A DNA stretch of 64,000 nucleotides from the NCBI GenBank assembly GCA_024234815.1, contig JACKNO010000001.1, positions 992,001 to 1,056,000 on the forward strand, given 5' to 3'. Below, in pieces: positions 8,524 through 16,815 of the stretch (its first letter is position 1; each line of letters begins with the position of its first letter). The notes under the pieces are model-generated. The model ran no database searches. It had not been told where the DNA came from and saw only the letters and a list, made by a program, of their open reading frames with translations. A program made the position numbers and the translations under genes. This DNA is from Pseudomonadales bacterium (lineage in GTDB: Bacteria; Pseudomonadota; Gammaproteobacteria; Pseudomonadales; Halieaceae).

Positions 8524-8539
8524 ATTGACTACCGTCAAT
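8524..8539. promoter_or_regulatory. CRP/FNR-type palindrome upstream of the V-ATPase operon
   Basis: A perfect 16-base inverted repeat, ATTGAC-TACC-GTCAAT, lies about 140 bases upstream of the subunit E start codon. The half-site spacing TTGAC-N4-GTCAA is that of CRP/FNR-superfamily operators (FNR consensus TTGAT-N4-ATCAA). The same half-sites recur at 10814-10827. No well-placed -10 hexamer is obvious on the minus strand, so activation versus repression cannot be told. The rest of 8388-8671 shows nothing else clear. Confidence 0.5.
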
Positions 8540-8671
8540 GATGCAGCGGGAGCCAGCATCGAAAAACTTCTGCTGCGCCCCTCTGCAGCTGGACAATAAA
8601 GCGCAAGCGAAAACAGGCGCTGTCCCGCCAGCCGTTGTGGTCATTGCGCAGGTCTGATCGAGAAGCTGTAC

Positions 8672-10750
8672 TCATTTTTTGACCCGCCGCGCGGCACCAC
8701 TCTTTCCCTGTTTGCGGGCTTGCATGGCCAGTTGGCGCACCCTGGCGATGTCCTTGTCGGAGAACGCGCCGTTCACTCCCGAGATCGCGGCTAACCGCAT
8801 GCCGTGTTTCAATCCCAGCTTGTAGATTTCATGTACTTTTTCCCACTCTATGTTCCTGCCCACTGTGAAATTCTCGAAGCGCCCCTCCAGGGTGAGCACG
8901 ATAGTCTCTGCAAGACAGGCATACACAACATTGTGGTCCTCGAAGCCGATCTGCTTCATGTGTACTTCGCCCGGCAGGTAAACCTCACCGGACTCGATTA
9001 CCAGCACGTCCGGACGCTTCGCCACTTCCTCCGCGGGCAGGTCCAGCGGCCGGGCAACGTCGGTGATCACGCAGCCCGGTTTTACTTTCATGATGTCGAG
9101 AATCTTTTTACCCGCGCCGGAAGTCGCGGTGACGATCATGTCCATATCGCCAATACTGCGATCGCTGTCCGCATAGGACGCGAGTACCAGCTTCGCTTCC
9201 GGCGATTCCGCCAGAATCGACTTTTTCAGTACCAGCAGTTTTGCCGATTCAGGCGACACGAGGTGAACTTCCTCCGCGGTCCGCGCCAGCAACCTGGAAC
9301 AGGCGGACCCGATGGCACCGGTGGCTCCGACCACCATTACTTTGCCCTTGATCTTCTTGCCTTTCTCGAGCTTGACCAGGCCCAGTCTCGCCACCGCGTC
9401 ATGCGCCGCCCACAGCGCCCCGGAGGCGCTGTAGCTGTTGCCCGTGGTGATGGGCAGGGGCGCGCGTTTGGCAACAGTCACTCCCGCATCGCCTACAACC
9501 TTGGTAAAGGCTCCGAGTCCCATAATCTGCGCGCCCAGTTTTTTGGCCATATCAGCAGCGGCCAACAGCTGGCGATAGGTAAACTCCGGGCTGTGTGACA
9601 TGATTTGTCTGGGTGTGCCGCCCACCAGAATGAGCCAGCCCTCGGCCTCGACTCCTGTCGGGGAACGGATGCCCTCTACTTTTGTATAGACCAGCGGCGG
9701 CGTATAGGCCACCGCCTTCTCCACCACATCCATCACTGGCTGTGGCGACACTTTTGCAAGCAGTTCAAGCGGTTTGATGTTGGTCAGGTACTTCTGCGAG
9801 AGCGGGTGGATAACAAACGCGAAGCGATTTACCTGCCTTTTCCCCTCGATGGGGTAGAGAATCCTGGGTTTGAGATCCAGGCCGGTGAATATCTCCAGGT
9901 AGTCGTCGTGGGCTATCTGGGAGGCGGGCTTGCCCAGCGCCGCCAGGATCATTGCCTCCACGACATTGAGGCCAACGGTGTGCTCGAACAGCTGGATGCT
10001 GCAATCGAGCACCACCCGAACGCCCCGCTCTTTCAGGGCTTGCAGTCGCTCCGCCGAAACGGTTGAAGTCAGTACCGCTTTTCCTTCCAGTTCGGCAGGG
10101 CCATATCGCTCCAGCTGGTGATAGGGCGCGACTATGACGTCCGCGTCCCGCACCGCCTTTTTCAGCAGGAACTGGTTAAGCAGTCTGCCGGGTGCGAGCG
10201 ATGGCCGTGATATGCCCTCGGGGCTGAATCGCATAACCGGTTGGCTGCCGGCGGCATACAGCTCCAGGGCTTTCAGGGAGTGCAGGAGGCGCGGGATGCC
10301 CAGCTGCAGAACCGGGTCGGCAAAGCTGAGGTTCTGGGTGAACTCCGCCATTACGGAGGCCATGCGGTAGTTACTTCTTCCTGCCAGGAACAATACTTTC
10401 GCGTTATTGAAAAAATTTCCGAGTTCCGCCTGGGCGGTGCGCAAGGACCACTCCTGTACGATTTCCCGCAGCCGCGCTCCCGTGCTCACCAGGCCGCCGT
10501 TGGCCAGCTTCTCCAGTTTCGCGGTTTCGCGCTGGGGGAAATGGTTTGTTCCCACCCAGTAGTGATCCTGCACCATTCCAAGGCCAATGGCGTCAGCCCT
10601 GTCACGCCAATGCGCGACCAGGCGTTGCGCCGCCTTCAGGTCGTTATCGGTGCCTATGCGCTCCACCTTGAATGCCTGTCCCAGAAACCGGGTCCTGAAT
10701 TTGAAATCCAGACTGCCGGGGCCCAGGCTGACACTGACGACACTCTTCAC
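8672..10750 (-). CDS. AAR-like acyl reductase/dehydrogenase with a large N-terminal extension
   Basis: This 692-residue protein has a C-terminal half (about 310-670) that matches the long-chain acyl-ACP reductase (AAR) fold known from cyanobacteria. It shows the sequence GGTPRQIM, then MGLGAFTKVVGDAG and ITTGNSYSA, a Rossmann motif VVGATGAIGSAC, and the family's YACLAETIVLTLEG block. In cyanobacterial AAR the Cys of that block carries the acyl thioester; it is Cys612 here. The tail is Lys/Arg-rich. The first ~300 residues (e.g. KVLFLAGRSNYRM, VVLDCSIQLFEHTVG) are not part of AAR, and I do not recognise them. GTG 10750 has GAGGGA upstream and fits the promoter geometry; GTG 10804 has no ribosome site. 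The likely role is reduction of a fatty acyl group to an aldehyde, by homology only. Confidence 0.7.
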   Translation of the reverse strand: MKSVVSVSLGPGSLDFKFRTRFLGQAFKVERIGTDNDLKAAQRLVAHWRDRADAIGLGMVQDHYWVGTNHFPQRETAKLEKLANGGLVSTGARLREIVQEWSLRTAQAELGNFFNNAKVLFLAGRSNYRMASVMAEFTQNLSFADPVLQLGIPRLLHSLKALELYAAGSQPVMRFSPEGISRPSLAPGRLLNQFLLKKAVRDADVIVAPYHQLERYGPAELEGKAVLTSTVSAERLQALKERGVRVVLDCSIQLFEHTVGLNVVEAMILAALGKPASQIAHDDYLEIFTGLDLKPRILYPIEGKRQVNRFAFVIHPLSQKYLTNIKPLELLAKVSPQPVMDVVEKAVAYTPPLVYTKVEGIRSPTGVEAEGWLILVGGTPRQIMSHSPEFTYRQLLAAADMAKKLGAQIMGLGAFTKVVGDAGVTVAKRAPLPITTGNSYSASGALWAAHDAVARLGLVKLEKGKKIKGKVMVVGATGAIGSACSRLLARTAEEVHLVSPESAKLLVLKKSILAESPEAKLVLASYADSDRSIGDMDMIVTATSGAGKKILDIMKVKPGCVITDVARPLDLPAEEVAKRPDVLVIESGEVYLPGEVHMKQIGFEDHNVVYACLAETIVLTLEGRFENFTVGRNIEWEKVHEIYKLGLKHGMRLAAISGVNGAFSDKDIARVRQLAMQARKQGKSGAARRVKK

Positions 10751-10813
10751 TTCGAAGTCCCTCGCAGGTTGGGTAGCGAGGGGACACCTTACAGACTTTG
10801 CCACAGGTGGTTA

Positions 10814-10827
10814 TTGACCATGGTCAA
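10814..10827. promoter_or_regulatory. CRP/FNR-type palindrome upstream of the AAR-like gene
   Basis: TTGAC-CATG-GTCAA is a perfect 14-base palindrome with the same half-sites as the one upstream of the V-ATPase operon. If an activator bound here at -41.5 (class II position), transcription would begin near 10779. The hexamer at 10791-10786 on the minus strand reads TAAGGT, preceded by TG, an acceptable -10. The start GTG 10750 would then have a leader of about 29 bases. The geometry fits activation. Confidence 0.55.
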
Positions 10828-10986
10828 GCATGTGTTATCGAGTAAACCCCTGCCACACCGACATCCATTGAGGCACGGGAAAGCAACCCAGGTGAGAAGA
10901 AGATTACCTGTTGGCTGGATAGCGCCACTCTGCGGTTTCGCCAGCGCAGCCGGGTGCAAAGCGGCCGGTTTCAGTGGGGCTGAAAA

Positions 10987-11017
10987 TTGCCATGCGAATC
11001 AGCGCCCTGTATATAAT
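10987..11017 (+). promoter_or_regulatory. Sigma-70-like promoter for the exported protein at 11051
   Basis: TTGCCA (10987-10992) and a consensus TATAAT (11012-11017) are separated by 19 bases, slightly longer than ideal. The implied start of transcription near 11024 leaves a leader of about 27 bases carrying AAGGAGAA just before the TTG start at 11051. Confidence 0.55.
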
Positions 11018-11050
11018 CATTCGGCTCGCCCATCAGACAAGGAGAATCCA

Positions 11051-11707
11051 TTGAAGAACTATTTCACCCTGATCACGGTACCTGCGCTTGCCCTCTGGGC
11101 CGGTGTTGCGCTGGCGGATTCAACCGATGCAGCCTGCGAGATTTACCCGATTGGCGAAGATCACACCGATGTCCTCATTCCCTGCAGCTTCAGCCAGCGG
11201 CAAGGCTATATCACTATCGTTCGTTCAGACGGGGTGACTCATGACCTGTCGCCGGTTGGCGATGCGCCGGGTAATTTCAAAGATCAGAACGGTCGCGCAG
11301 TCTTTCGCCAGAGCGGCCTGGATGACCAGGGACAGATTTTCCGTTTCCCTGACGAAAGCGTGTATGTTTACTGGAATACCGACATGCTGAAGCCCGCGAC
11401 AGAGGACAATTGGAATGCGCCGTTCACTACCGGCGACTACGACGCCACCACGCGACTGCGCTGCAGGGCGGCGGGTGCATCCGGGTTTGGCAGCTGTCCG
11501 GCCGGCATCCTGCGCATGGAGGACGGCCAGGCCTCAATTGTGGTGCAGAACCAGCTCGGACAGCAATTCACGATCAACTTCATGTCAGACTACGTCAACG
11601 CCACAAACCGCGAGGTGGAGGCGCGTCTTGAGGGCGATACCTGGATCCTGGTTTTCGCCAATGGTGAGGTTTGGGAGGTGCCACTGGCCGCGATCCAGGG
11701 AGGTTGA
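11051..11707 (+). CDS. Exported protein of unknown function
   Basis: This 218-residue product starts at TTG 11051, seven bases after AAGGAGAA; the open frame continues far upstream but only antisense to the AAR-like gene. A Sec signal peptide (KNYFTLITVPALALWAGVALA) precedes a mature domain with four cysteines (positions roughly 30, 46, 133, 142) that could form two disulfides. The sequence is rich in Asp/Gly and beta-prone and resembles no family I recognise. It is monocistronic, with its own promoter, and ends eight bases before the convergent lipoprotein gene. Confidence 0.75.
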   Translation: MKNYFTLITVPALALWAGVALADSTDAACEIYPIGEDHTDVLIPCSFSQRQGYITIVRSDGVTHDLSPVGDAPGNFKDQNGRAVFRQSGLDDQGQIFRFPDESVYVYWNTDMLKPATEDNWNAPFTTGDYDATTRLRCRAAGASGFGSCPAGILRMEDGQASIVVQNQLGQQFTINFMSDYVNATNREVEARLEGDTWILVFANGEVWEVPLAAIQGG

Positions 11708-11715
11708 GAGCTGAG

Positions 11716-11892
11716 CTATTCCTCCACTGCCTTTTTGACGCTGTCGGCGGCGTCTTCCGCGGATTCTCCGACTGACTCAGCCGCGTTATCCAGGCTCTTT
11801 CCCATTTTTTCCATAGGCCCTTCCTCTTTGGCACAGCCCCCAATGGACAGTGCAAAAGCGGTAGCTGTCAGCATCAGTATCAATTTTTTCAT
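11716..11892 (-). CDS. Small lipoprotein, entericidin-like size
   Basis: The 58-residue product has a lipoprotein signal (MKKLILMLTATAFALSIGGC) whose Cys20 would be acylated, followed by an acidic, Ala/Ser/Glu-rich helical tail with the repeat-like pattern LDNAAESVGESAEDAADSVK. It resembles small Lpp/entericidin-like or stress-inducible lipoproteins by composition only. The longer in-frame start at 11973 was rejected because it places the signal peptide internally. Confidence 0.7.
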   Translation of the reverse strand: MKKLILMLTATAFALSIGGCAKEEGPMEKMGKSLDNAAESVGESAEDAADSVKKAVEE

Positions 11893-12052
11893 AATCTTTC
11901 CTCTACGGGACAATGTCAGGCGGCGATAAAGAGTGGAATACGCTTTACTGCCTTGCAACCAAGAGTAGTACAAGTAGCCAGGAGTGAGAATGTTTAGTTT
12001 TCTGAGTGCTCTGTAGCGAGGTTCCGAAGTCCAGGCTCATCGTCACATTGCC

Positions 12053-13903
12053 TCAGGCACCGGCCAGGTCCGCTCCCAGGCACTGCGCTACATTGTCGGC
12101 CTTGCCCGCATCCACCTGCTGGTACTTGTCCCAGAACAGGGTGTCGATTTTCTTGTAGTACGCGGCCACTTTGGCACTGCGGTACCGACTCACCTGGCCA
12201 GGACCGCCGTTATAGGCCGAGTAACTGGCCCGCGCAAGATTGGCGGTTCCTCCTGAATGTTTGTGCTCACCGCGCTTCAGGGCGTACCTGACGAGGTAGT
12301 TGAGCAGAATCTCGGAGCCGGCAGCGCCGTTGTAGTTGATGTCCCAGCGCAACTTCTGCAGGTCGTAGAATCCCCGCCAGACCGTTTCGTTGACCTGCAT
12401 CAGCCCGATATCGCCGGTGGATGATCGCAATGGCTCTATCCGCTTGTTAATCACTACATACTGGCGCCAGCAACTTTCCTGCCAGGCTGTGGCGAGCACC
12501 AGCTTTCCGTACAGGTCGCGGTAGGTTTGATCCAGCTTTTGTTGCTGCTGCGCCTTGTCGGCCGACGATTCCAGCAGCTTTTCGATACTGCGAACGTATG
12601 CGTTCAATCTCTTTTTCGCCGGCAGCCACTGCTCGAGGTCCTCCCAGGGCGCCGCCGCGTGTGCGCTGGCAAAGAACGAAAAATTCAGGTGCCAGGATGA
12701 GAGGTCGGGTATTGCGTTGTCGATATCCTCCCGCAGCAACTCCTGCAGTTGCGGGTCAACCTCGTCGCTGTACCGAAGTAGCTCATCGACCTGCTCCGCG
12801 TTGATCATTCTCGCCAGTCGCCGCAGGCCTTCTGTGGATATCTCCAGCCCGATGGTGGAGCCCAATTGGTTTAGCGCATACAGGGCATCGCTGGCTGTCA
12901 GTGTGCTCATCCACAGCAGCTGTTCCTGTCCCTGCTGCTGCAGCGCTATTTCACGCACCACCGGATTGAGCTTGTGCCAGCTTTCGATAAACCAGTTGCG
13001 TACCGCGTCGCCGGAGCGGTCGGCCGGCTCGGTCAGTGCGTCCCGCAGGCGGTAACGGCTGTCGACAAGAATATCCAACAGTGCGCTGTGCAGGGACTTC
13101 AGCTCAGTGGCAGCGGCGTAGCGTTTCACGGCGCCCACCAGCAGCGCGTCCATCATTTGCCACTGCGCTTCTGCCTGTGCCAGTTCCTCGGGTGTCAGGG
13201 GGGCGGCGCTTTCGGGCTTCTCCGCGGGTGTTTCAACCTCGAAAGCGATTGCGATATTGAGGCTCGGGGCGGTTACCTGGATATCACTGATCGCCAGGCT
13301 GTTTATGGTGGCCTGTAACTGGGCGGTGTCGAGATTGGGAAGAACTTCCGGCAGGAAGCCAGCCAGGGAATCCGTGTAGGGCCCCATGTTGAGCACAAAG
13401 CCGCCGAAGAATTCAACCAGGCGCACTACCGCCGCATCCCAGAGCGGCCCTGACGCAATTCTGTCGCCTTCGCTGTCTGTTATCCAGGTGGTGCGCGGTT
13501 CGAGTTTCACCGATTTCGCCCCCGGCAGAATCACCGGCTCACCCAGGTAAGCGATGTCGCCTTCCCGATTCAACAGGATCTTGCAACTGCCGAACACCTC
13601 CACCCCGAGCTGCGCCTTGTAACTGGCTATGATTTCCACGTTTTCTTCATGGGCGCCTACGCGGGGGTTCGACAGCACAATCCGGCGGCATCCTGTGGGA
13701 TCGTTGAGAATTTCCCTGGTGCCGTCCGGGGTATTGAACAGCTGGCTGACCAGCAGCTGGCGCATCAGGGGGTACTCGAGATAGACAGGTACGCTGACCG
13801 GCGTGCCTGCGGCCCGCGCCGTCGTGGCGATAAGCAGCGCGATCAGCAGTACAGCCCTGGGCGGCGTCAGGTAGCGAGGGCGAAACGTGTGTGGTGTGGA
13901 CAT
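12053..13903 (-). CDS. SLT-type lytic transglycosylase, large periplasmic form
   Basis: The 616-residue product starts at ATG 13903 (AGGGG upstream) with a signal peptide ending near ARAAG. The last ~170 residues form an SLT/lysozyme-like domain: catalytic Glu in AWQESCWRQ, GDIGLMQVNETVW, and AYNGGPGQVSRY, the three signature blocks of membrane-bound or periplasmic lytic transglycosylases that cleave peptidoglycan to 1,6-anhydro products. The ~440 residues in front are helical (many Leu/Gln stretches) and unassigned. The catalytic motif has Cys where 'ESxF' proteins have other residues. It is not in an obvious operon. Confidence 0.85.
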   Translation of the reverse strand: MSTPHTFRPRYLTPPRAVLLIALLIATTARAAGTPVSVPVYLEYPLMRQLLVSQLFNTPDGTREILNDPTGCRRIVLSNPRVGAHEENVEIIASYKAQLGVEVFGSCKILLNREGDIAYLGEPVILPGAKSVKLEPRTTWITDSEGDRIASGPLWDAAVVRLVEFFGGFVLNMGPYTDSLAGFLPEVLPNLDTAQLQATINSLAISDIQVTAPSLNIAIAFEVETPAEKPESAAPLTPEELAQAEAQWQMMDALLVGAVKRYAAATELKSLHSALLDILVDSRYRLRDALTEPADRSGDAVRNWFIESWHKLNPVVREIALQQQGQEQLLWMSTLTASDALYALNQLGSTIGLEISTEGLRRLARMINAEQVDELLRYSDEVDPQLQELLREDIDNAIPDLSSWHLNFSFFASAHAAAPWEDLEQWLPAKKRLNAYVRSIEKLLESSADKAQQQQKLDQTYRDLYGKLVLATAWQESCWRQYVVINKRIEPLRSSTGDIGLMQVNETVWRGFYDLQKLRWDINYNGAAGSEILLNYLVRYALKRGEHKHSGGTANLARASYSAYNGGPGQVSRYRSAKVAAYYKKIDTLFWDKYQQVDAGKADNVAQCLGADLAGA

Positions 13904-14062
13904 CAGAACCCCTGTTTTGCACGGTCCTCCGTACAATGGCGACTGATTATTTCACGGCCCGCGGGATTTCGCATGTTCATTATTTGCCCTGCGATCGGAA
14001 ACCGGCCGGGTAATCTCGCCGGTTGGGGAGTCCCGGGGCAGGGGGGGCTGGCGGCGGATCAA

Positions 14063-14548
14063 TCAGTCAAACAGTGCGGCCCTTCGAGCCAGGCTATCCT
14101 GGCTCCAGACATCCTTCGCACGGTAGTACTCCGGATAAACCAGGCTGTTGCCTGGCAACGGTAACCAGGACTGCTTTGTTGAGGTGAAGATGTGTACATC
14201 CGGAGGCGCCAGGCCGGGGTCGTCCAGCGTGCCCGCTCGAACGAAGGCAATTTTCGCGCCTATGCCCGCGTAATTGTAGTGGCTCCAGAGAACGGTTCTG
14301 CACCGCGGACAGCTGTGGACGGTCTGTCCCTGGCCGCTGGCGCTGGGGCGTCGGGTAGTCTCTACCGGGCTCGAGTCGATTTCCAGCCGGTCCCGCTCAA
14401 GCAGGGCGTTAACTGCAAACGCAGAACCGGTTTCGCGCTGGCACCAGCTGCAGTGGCAGCAGTGCACTATCATCGGTGGCGACAACATCCGATAGCTGAT
14501 GTCGCCACAGGCGCAGTGGCCAGTGGCAAATCCACCTATCCCATCCAT
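14063..14548 (-). CDS. GFA-domain (CENP-V/glutathione-dependent formaldehyde-activating type) zinc protein
   Basis: The 161-residue product carries the GFA zinc motif set: HCACG (Cys12, Cys14), CCHCSWC (Cys30, 31, 33, 36) and CPRC (Cys80, Cys83). The fold binds two zincs. Family members often have unknown small thiol-adduct substrates, and the formaldehyde role of the founding member is not general. Its ATG directly follows the stop of the methyltransferase gene at 14549, so the two form an operon. Confidence 0.85.
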   Translation of the reverse strand: MDGIGGFATGHCACGDISYRMLSPPMIVHCCHCSWCQRETGSAFAVNALLERDRLEIDSSPVETTRRPSASGQGQTVHSCPRCRTVLWSHYNYAGIGAKIAFVRAGTLDDPGLAPPDVHIFTSTKQSWLPLPGNSLVYPEYYRAKDVWSQDSLARRAALFD

Positions 14549-15598
14549 CTAGATTTTTGCCTCCATAACCAGGTTAAAGCCGGTACTGGTCGCCACTCGC
14601 ACGCGGGTGAATCCGGCTTCGTTGAGTATCTCCGTGAGCCGCTGCGGTCCCGCCTGGGCGCCGAGTGCCAGTCCTACGTCCTGGGAGCGGGAGCAGGGGG
14701 TGCATACCGCTGTTGAGGCGGCGTAGTACAGCCGGCTCACGGGGTTGATATTGTCACTGACGCAGTCCCTGGCCAAGGGTTCAACCAGCAACAATGTGCC
14801 GTCCTCGTTCATCGCCTCCCGGGCCCGGCGCGCGGCGCCAACCGGGTCACCCATGTCGTGCAGGCAATCCATAAAACAAATGAGATCAAAACCCAATTGC
14901 GGAACCGAGTTGGCGTCGCATTGCGTAAAAGAGATGCGCTGCTCACCCGGTTCGTCCCGCGCCCGCTGCCGCGCGACCGCTATGGATTCGGCATGCAGGT
15001 CGTAGCCGAAGAATTCGGAATCGGGAAACGCTCTGGCCAGGGTGATGGTTGAAGCGCCGTGTCCACAACCGATGTCAGCGACCTTCGCTCCGCTTTCCAG
15101 CTTTTGTCTTACGCCCTGCAGATTGTCCAGCCATTCGGTGGCGAGAAAGCTCTTGTAACCCGGTCGGAACAGGGACTCGCTGCCGCAAAACAATCGGTGA
15201 TGGTGCTCACCCCAGGAGATTCCCTGGCCTGACCGAAATACATCCAGAAGCTTCTGTTCGTCCAACCACAAAGAGGCCGCCACCTCCAGGGCCGGGACCA
15301 GGAAAACGGGGCTGTCTTCGTCCACCAGGACCGGTTCGTGGTGCGCAGGCAGTTCATAGGTTCCGGATTCGGTTTCATAAACCACGTAGCCGCCAGCGAC
15401 CTGGTTGTTCAGCCACTCGCGAACATATCGCTCATCCGTGCCCGTAGATCGGGCCACACTGTCGCTGGTGACGGAGCCCTGGCCGGCCATGGCCCGGTAA
15501 AGCCCCAGTTTGTGCCCGATGTTGGTCATGACGCCCGACATAACCGCTGCCATGTCGGTGACCACCCGGCCTGCGAATTCTTCTGTAGAGTTTGTCAT
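14549..15598 (-). CDS. SAM-dependent methyltransferase with N-terminal winged helix
   Basis: The 349-residue product resembles Rv2258c-type methyltransferases. An N-terminal helical/winged-helix dimerisation part (LGLYRAMAGQGSVTSDSVARSTGT) is followed by a class I methyltransferase fold with SAM motif VADIGCGHGAS (173-183), the acidic FFGYDLH end of beta-2, and FDLICFMDCLHDMG. The substrate is unknown. It is co-transcribed with the GFA gene and diverges from the LysR gene, which suggests LysR control of a methylation/thiol-chemistry pair. Confidence 0.85.
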   Translation of the reverse strand: MTNSTEEFAGRVVTDMAAVMSGVMTNIGHKLGLYRAMAGQGSVTSDSVARSTGTDERYVREWLNNQVAGGYVVYETESGTYELPAHHEPVLVDEDSPVFLVPALEVAASLWLDEQKLLDVFRSGQGISWGEHHHRLFCGSESLFRPGYKSFLATEWLDNLQGVRQKLESGAKVADIGCGHGASTITLARAFPDSEFFGYDLHAESIAVARQRARDEPGEQRISFTQCDANSVPQLGFDLICFMDCLHDMGDPVGAARRAREAMNEDGTLLLVEPLARDCVSDNINPVSRLYYAASTAVCTPCSRSQDVGLALGAQAGPQRLTEILNEAGFTRVRVATSTGFNLVMEAKI

Positions 15599-15708
15599 TT
15601 TATATACTCCTTTCCGGTAAACAGTATTGATTCAGGGGACAGGCTGGTTCATATGCCCTGAAGCCAGGTCATTGCCAGGGCGCTCGCCAATCCCTCCCGG
15701 TTCATGGG

Positions 15709-15740
15709 TTCAATATAGAGACAGATAAGATATTATTGAA
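15709..15740. promoter_or_regulatory. Inverted repeat between the LysR gene and the methyltransferase operon
   Basis: TTCAAT (15709-15714) and ATTGAA (15735-15740) form an inverted repeat with an AT-rich centre in the 155-base divergent intergenic region. LysR regulators commonly bind dyads of this size next to their own gene. The assignment rests on position and symmetry only. Confidence 0.35.
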
Positions 15741-15753
15741 ATCGTCATTTTGG

Positions 15754-16683
15754 ATGAGTGATATTGAAATGGTCGATATCAGAAACCTGGATCTGAATCT
15801 GCTTTACGTGCTTCATGTCCTGTTGCAGGAGAGCAATGTTTCGAAGGCGGCGCTGCGGCTTCATCTCACCCAGCCGACGGTGAGCGGTATGCTCGCCAGG
15901 TTGCGCACGATATTTGAAGACCCGCTGTTCGTGCGAACCAGTCACGGCTTGCATCCCACGAGCCAGGCCCTGAGTTTGAAGGAGCCCTTGAGCCGTATTC
16001 TGGGTGATATAGATATGCTGATCCAGACTGCGCCTTTCAATCCGGCGACCAACACCGCGACCTTTGCCCTGAGCACCAACGACTATATGCAGTACGTATT
16101 TCTCGCGCCGGCAATAAACGCATTGCAAAACGCCGCGCCGAACATGCGCTTTGCCATTTTGCCCGCTGAAATTTCGTCACTTTATGAGAAGCTTGTTCAG
16201 GGTGATATTGATCTGGCTGTAACCATTCCTGAGTTTTCCAGTACCAAACTGCGGGAGCAGGTGGTCTACAGCGAAAGCTACGTTGCGGTGTTTCGAAAAG
16301 GCCACCCCCTGGCCAACAAACCCCTGACCCTGAAACGTTTCCTGGAGATGGAGCATGTTATTGTCTCGCCAACGGGTGGGCAGTTCATCGGCCCTACAGA
16401 CATCGCCCTTGCTGAATTGGACAAGCGTCGCAAGGTGACAGTTTCTGTATCGAGCTTCTTCGCGTTGATCGAACTTGTTACGCTGGGCGATTACACGGCT
16501 TTGCTGCCACTGCGACTGGCCCGGAAGTTTCAGGATCGCCTGCATCTGATCAGGCCGCCGTTGGATGTTCCCGGCTTTGATGTGATCCTGGCATGGCATC
16601 CCAGGACTGACTCAGACCCGGTACGACGCTGGCTGGTCGATAGCCTGACGGCGTTTGCACGCGAGAATATGGGGACTGGATAG
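15754..16683 (+). CDS. LysR-family transcriptional regulator
   Basis: The 309-residue product has the LysR N-terminal helix-turn-helix (LDLNLLYVLHVLLQESNVSK, then LHLTQPTVSGMLARLR) and a C-terminal periplasmic-binding-protein-like effector domain (RFAILPAEISSLYEKLVQGD, then LVTLGDYTALLP). It resembles the NodD/LinR-like branch. ATG 15754 or ATG 15769 are both possible starts; the second gives a more typical N-terminus. Divergent transcription from the methyltransferase/GFA operon makes that operon the likely target. Confidence 0.9.
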   Translation: MSDIEMVDIRNLDLNLLYVLHVLLQESNVSKAALRLHLTQPTVSGMLARLRTIFEDPLFVRTSHGLHPTSQALSLKEPLSRILGDIDMLIQTAPFNPATNTATFALSTNDYMQYVFLAPAINALQNAAPNMRFAILPAEISSLYEKLVQGDIDLAVTIPEFSSTKLREQVVYSESYVAVFRKGHPLANKPLTLKRFLEMEHVIVSPTGGQFIGPTDIALAELDKRRKVTVSVSSFFALIELVTLGDYTALLPLRLARKFQDRLHLIRPPLDVPGFDVILAWHPRTDSDPVRRWLVDSLTAFARENMGTG

Positions 16684-16815
16684 GGTGCCGGTACTGGCCT
16701 CCCCACCCCGGGAAGTGGTCCCGGACCGGATTACTGGAACCGGACAGCCTGGGAGGGTAATTACAGGCGGCCGCTCTCGATGTCCGTTTTGTCACTGAGT
16801 TACCAGAGGCCTTTC

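Noticed and set aside
10241..11050. In-frame 5' extension of the exported protein at 11051
   Set aside because: It runs antisense to the AAR-like gene, while TTG 11051 has a good ribosome site, a promoter and a signal peptide.
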